Below are positions 6,041 to 7,579 of a stretch of 7,579 nt of DNA, in pieces. The first letter of the stretch is position 1. The number at the start of each line of letters is the position of its first letter. The notes below the pieces were generated by a model. The model was not told where the DNA came from, did no database searches, and saw nothing but the letters and a program-made list of their open reading frames with translations. This stretch comes from a bacterium HR27 (GTDB lineage Bacteria; Chloroflexota; Chloroflexia; Thermomicrobiales; Thermomicrobiaceae), in the NCBI GenBank assembly GCA_002898975.1, contig BEID01000053.1, forward strand, positions 1 to 7,579. Direction: 5' to 3'. The position numbers and the translations under genes were made by a program.

Positions 6041-7255
6041 ATGCGCGTACGAGCCGTCACGATCGGTTGGACGGTCGAGTGGCGTGAGGGAAAGATCGCC
6101 AACGCCGCGGAGATCGCGCGGGTACCCGAGAGGATACGAGACCACTTCGCGCAGGTGGGGATCGAGCTGCAAACGGTGCGCCTCGCCACGCAGCCATTCC
6201 CTGCGGTCGTCGCACCGGAGGAGGTCACCACCTACGCGCGGGCGCTCTGTGCGGCGGCCGAGGCGGCTGGCTACGACTACGTCTCGATGGGGCCGGCCGG
6301 TCCGGAACAGCGCGCGTGGGCATCCTCCATCGTCCCGGCACTGGTGGAGAACGAGACGCTGTTCGCTGCTGTCTCGGTCACGACGGACGATGATCGGGTC
6401 GCACTGCCAGCGGTCGAGGCTGCTGGGAGGGTCATTAGCGAGCTGGCGAGGCGGACCGCGGGAGGGTTCGGCAACCTCCGGTTCGCCGCACTGGCGCTGT
6501 GTCCGCCTGGTATCCCGTTCTTCCCAGCGGCCTATCACGATGGCGGGGAGGTCGCGCTTTCCGTGGCGTGGGAAGTGGCGGATGAAGCGCTCGCGGCGGT
6601 GACCGGCGCACAGTCGCTCGGCGAGGCTGAACGGCGTCTGGAAGACCGCCTGAGTCAGGTGGCCGAACGACTCTGGGCGGTCGTCGAGGCGCTGGCGAGC
6701 CTGCTCGGAGCGCGGCCCCTCGGCATCGACTGTTCGCTCGCTCCGTACCCGGACGAGACGCGGAGCGTTGCGGCTGCGTTCGAACGCCTCGGGCTCCAGC
6801 CATTCGGTGCGCCGGGAACACTGGCTGTCGCTGCGTCGATCACCAGCGTGCTGCAACGGTTGCAGGTGCAGCGAACCGGCTTCTGCGGCCTGATGCTCCC
6901 GGTGCTCGAGGACGCCAGACTCGGTGCCCTCGCACAGGCTGGTCAGCTCCAGTTTTCGACGCTGCTGGTCGCCTCGGCCGTCTGCGGAGTCGGTCTGGAC
7001 GTGATCCCGCTCCCCGGCGAGACCACCGCAGCACAGCTGAGCGGTCTCGTTCTGGATGTGGCCACACTGGCGACACGCCTGAAGAAGCCACTTCTCGCTC
7101 GACTGATGCCGATCCCCGACCTGCAGCCTGGCGAGGCAGTCCGGTTCGACTTCTCGTTCTTCGCGCCTGCAGCAGTGGTTCCGCTGGCAGGAGCGACGCC
7201 ACAGCAGTGGTTCACGAGCGAACCTGGACAGAATACTGGTGAAGATAAGCTGTAG
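6041..7255 (+). CDS. DUF711 (UPF0210) family protein
   Basis: A 404-residue protein that I recognise as DUF711/UPF0210 from its N-terminal MRVRAVTIGWTVEW, the long segment with EVTTYARALCAAAEAAGYDYVSMGPAGP, the FCGLMLPVLEDARLG region near 285-300, and the VCGVGLDVIPLPGET region near 316-330. Known structures of the family resemble the pyruvate formate-lyase/ribonucleotide reductase barrel, but no enzymatic activity is established. Members elsewhere are often slightly longer (about 430-450) and sit beside a small ACT-domain gene; no ACT gene precedes this one. The ATG at 6041 is well supported by AGGAGGG (6026-6032) with 8-base spacing. No signal peptide or membrane segment. A long frame on the opposite strand (5867-7306) is a high-GC shadow. 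Family call fairly confident; function unknown. Confidence 0.8.
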   Translation: MRVRAVTIGWTVEWREGKIANAAEIARVPERIRDHFAQVGIELQTVRLATQPFPAVVAPEEVTTYARALCAAAEAAGYDYVSMGPAGPEQRAWASSIVPALVENETLFAAVSVTTDDDRVALPAVEAAGRVISELARRTAGGFGNLRFAALALCPPGIPFFPAAYHDGGEVALSVAWEVADEALAAVTGAQSLGEAERRLEDRLSQVAERLWAVVEALASLLGARPLGIDCSLAPYPDETRSVAAAFERLGLQPFGAPGTLAVAASITSVLQRLQVQRTGFCGLMLPVLEDARLGALAQAGQLQFSTLLVASAVCGVGLDVIPLPGETTAAQLSGLVLDVATLATRLKKPLLARLMPIPDLQPGEAVRFDFSFFAPAAVVPLAGATPQQWFTSEPGQNTGEDKL

Positions 7256-7277
7256 AGCTCCGCCCACAGAGAGGTGG

Positions 7278-7306
7278 TTGCCTGAATTGTGGAGAAGGAG
7301 TACCAT
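7278..7306 (+). promoter_or_regulatory. Predicted sigma70-type promoter upstream of the last gene
   Basis: TTGCCT (7278-7283) and TACCAT (7301-7306) are separated by exactly 17 bases, each matching the -35 and -10 consensus at 4 of 6 positions. Transcription would start near 7313, giving a leader of about 35 bases that includes the AGGAGGG ribosome binding site at 7336-7342. The 92-base gap after the DUF711 gene has no obvious terminator hairpin, so read-through is also possible. Confidence 0.4.
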
Positions 7307-7347
7307 TCGTGTGGTGACAGTGTTTCGGCTGTTGTAGGAGGGCGACG

Positions 7348-7579
7348 ATGGCGCGAATCGTCATCACGATCGAGGGTGATTCGCAGGAGATCGGCGCGAT
7401 TCAGGAAGTGCTGCAGCGACTGGCTGGATTGACGAGTGCTGAGTTCGAAGCCGGTGAAGCGGTGCGGGGGCCGGGAGAGCGCGAGCCGTGGACGTTCGAA
7501 GAGTTCCGGCAGTTCTGGAGCCGCTTGCAGGACGGTGCACGGCAGATCCTGGCTGAGATCGCGAAGCGGCCGGAAGGGT
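7348..7579 (+). CDS. Hypothetical protein, 3' end beyond the window
   Basis: An open frame from the ATG at 7348 runs off the window after 77 complete codons. The start has AGGAGGG at 7336-7342 with 5-base spacing, a strong signal. The visible protein opens with a beta-strand-like MARIVITIEGDSQEIGAIQE, then an amphipathic helix (VLQRLAGL), an acidic Gly-rich spacer (about residues 32-47), and a helix-rich stretch WTFEEFRQFWSRLQDGARQIL followed by AEIAKRPEG. I do not recognise a named family. The alternation of a short alpha/beta N-terminus with a W-T-x-E-E-F-x-x-F-W helix and an A-R-Q-I-L-x-E-I-A helix could be the start of a helix-turn-helix-like or small regulatory domain, which is a guess. 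No signal peptide. Confidence 0.75.
   Translation, partial: MARIVITIEGDSQEIGAIQEVLQRLAGLTSAEFEAGEAVRGPGEREPWTFEEFRQFWSRLQDGARQILAEIAKRPEG

Noticed and set aside
5860..6087. 75-residue plus-strand frame in the divergent gap
   Set aside because: No ribosome binding site, overlaps the start of the DUF711 gene in another frame, and no family-like features.
5867..7306. 479-residue open frame on the minus strand opposite DUF711
   Set aside because: Arg/His-rich, low-complexity composition typical of antisense frames in GC-rich DNA, and fully covers a recognised gene.

Overview
The window is GC-rich bacterial chromosome with tightly packed genes. Protein style and gene content (YceI, DoxX, an LLM flavoprotein fused to an FAD oxidase, LmbE/PIG-L deacetylase, DUF711) resemble Thermomicrobia-type Chloroflexota or high-GC Actinobacteria. 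The lineage is a recognition-based guess. No mobile element, CRISPR array, tRNA or rRNA is visible.

Layout. (1) 32-595(+): a cytoplasmic YceI-family lipocalin-like protein, followed directly by a perfect 12-bp GC hairpin (601-631) that looks like a terminator or attenuator. (2) 673-1721(+): a two-gene thiol-redox unit, a small DoxX-family membrane protein and a DsbA/FrnE-family oxidoreductase. The DsbA gene is the most notable item. Its natural start is the ATG at 1068, eight bases after doxX, and the reading frame contains one in-frame TGA (1101-1103) exactly at the first active-site cysteine, giving U-A-W-C in place of C-x-x-C. The 38 bases after this TGA fold into a nearly continuous hairpin whose apical loop begins G-U, as expected of a bacterial SECIS element. 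I read this as a selenoprotein gene that standard gene calling would truncate to the GTG at 1116. (3) 1790-4123(+): one polypeptide fusing an N-terminal luciferase-like (LLM) flavin/F420-type monooxygenase to a C-terminal FAD-binding PCMH/berberine-bridge-type oxidase. (4) 4152-5060(+): a stand-alone LLM paralogue of the first half of that fusion, probably a tandem duplication in the same operon. (5) 5064-5789(-): a PIG-L/LmbE zinc deacetylase, convergent with the LLM gene and only 3 bases away. (6) 5790-6040: divergent intergenic region. (7) 6041-7255(+): a DUF711 (UPF0210) protein. (8) 7348-end(+): the start of an unrecognised small acidic protein cut by the window edge, preceded by a plausible sigma70-type promoter.

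The genes from 673 to 5060 run in one direction with gaps of 8 to about 70 bases and could form one transcript. The first two form a plausible membrane-linked thiol-redox pair. The next two look like flavin-dependent oxidoreductases acting on an unknown organic substrate. No complete pathway can be named from this window.
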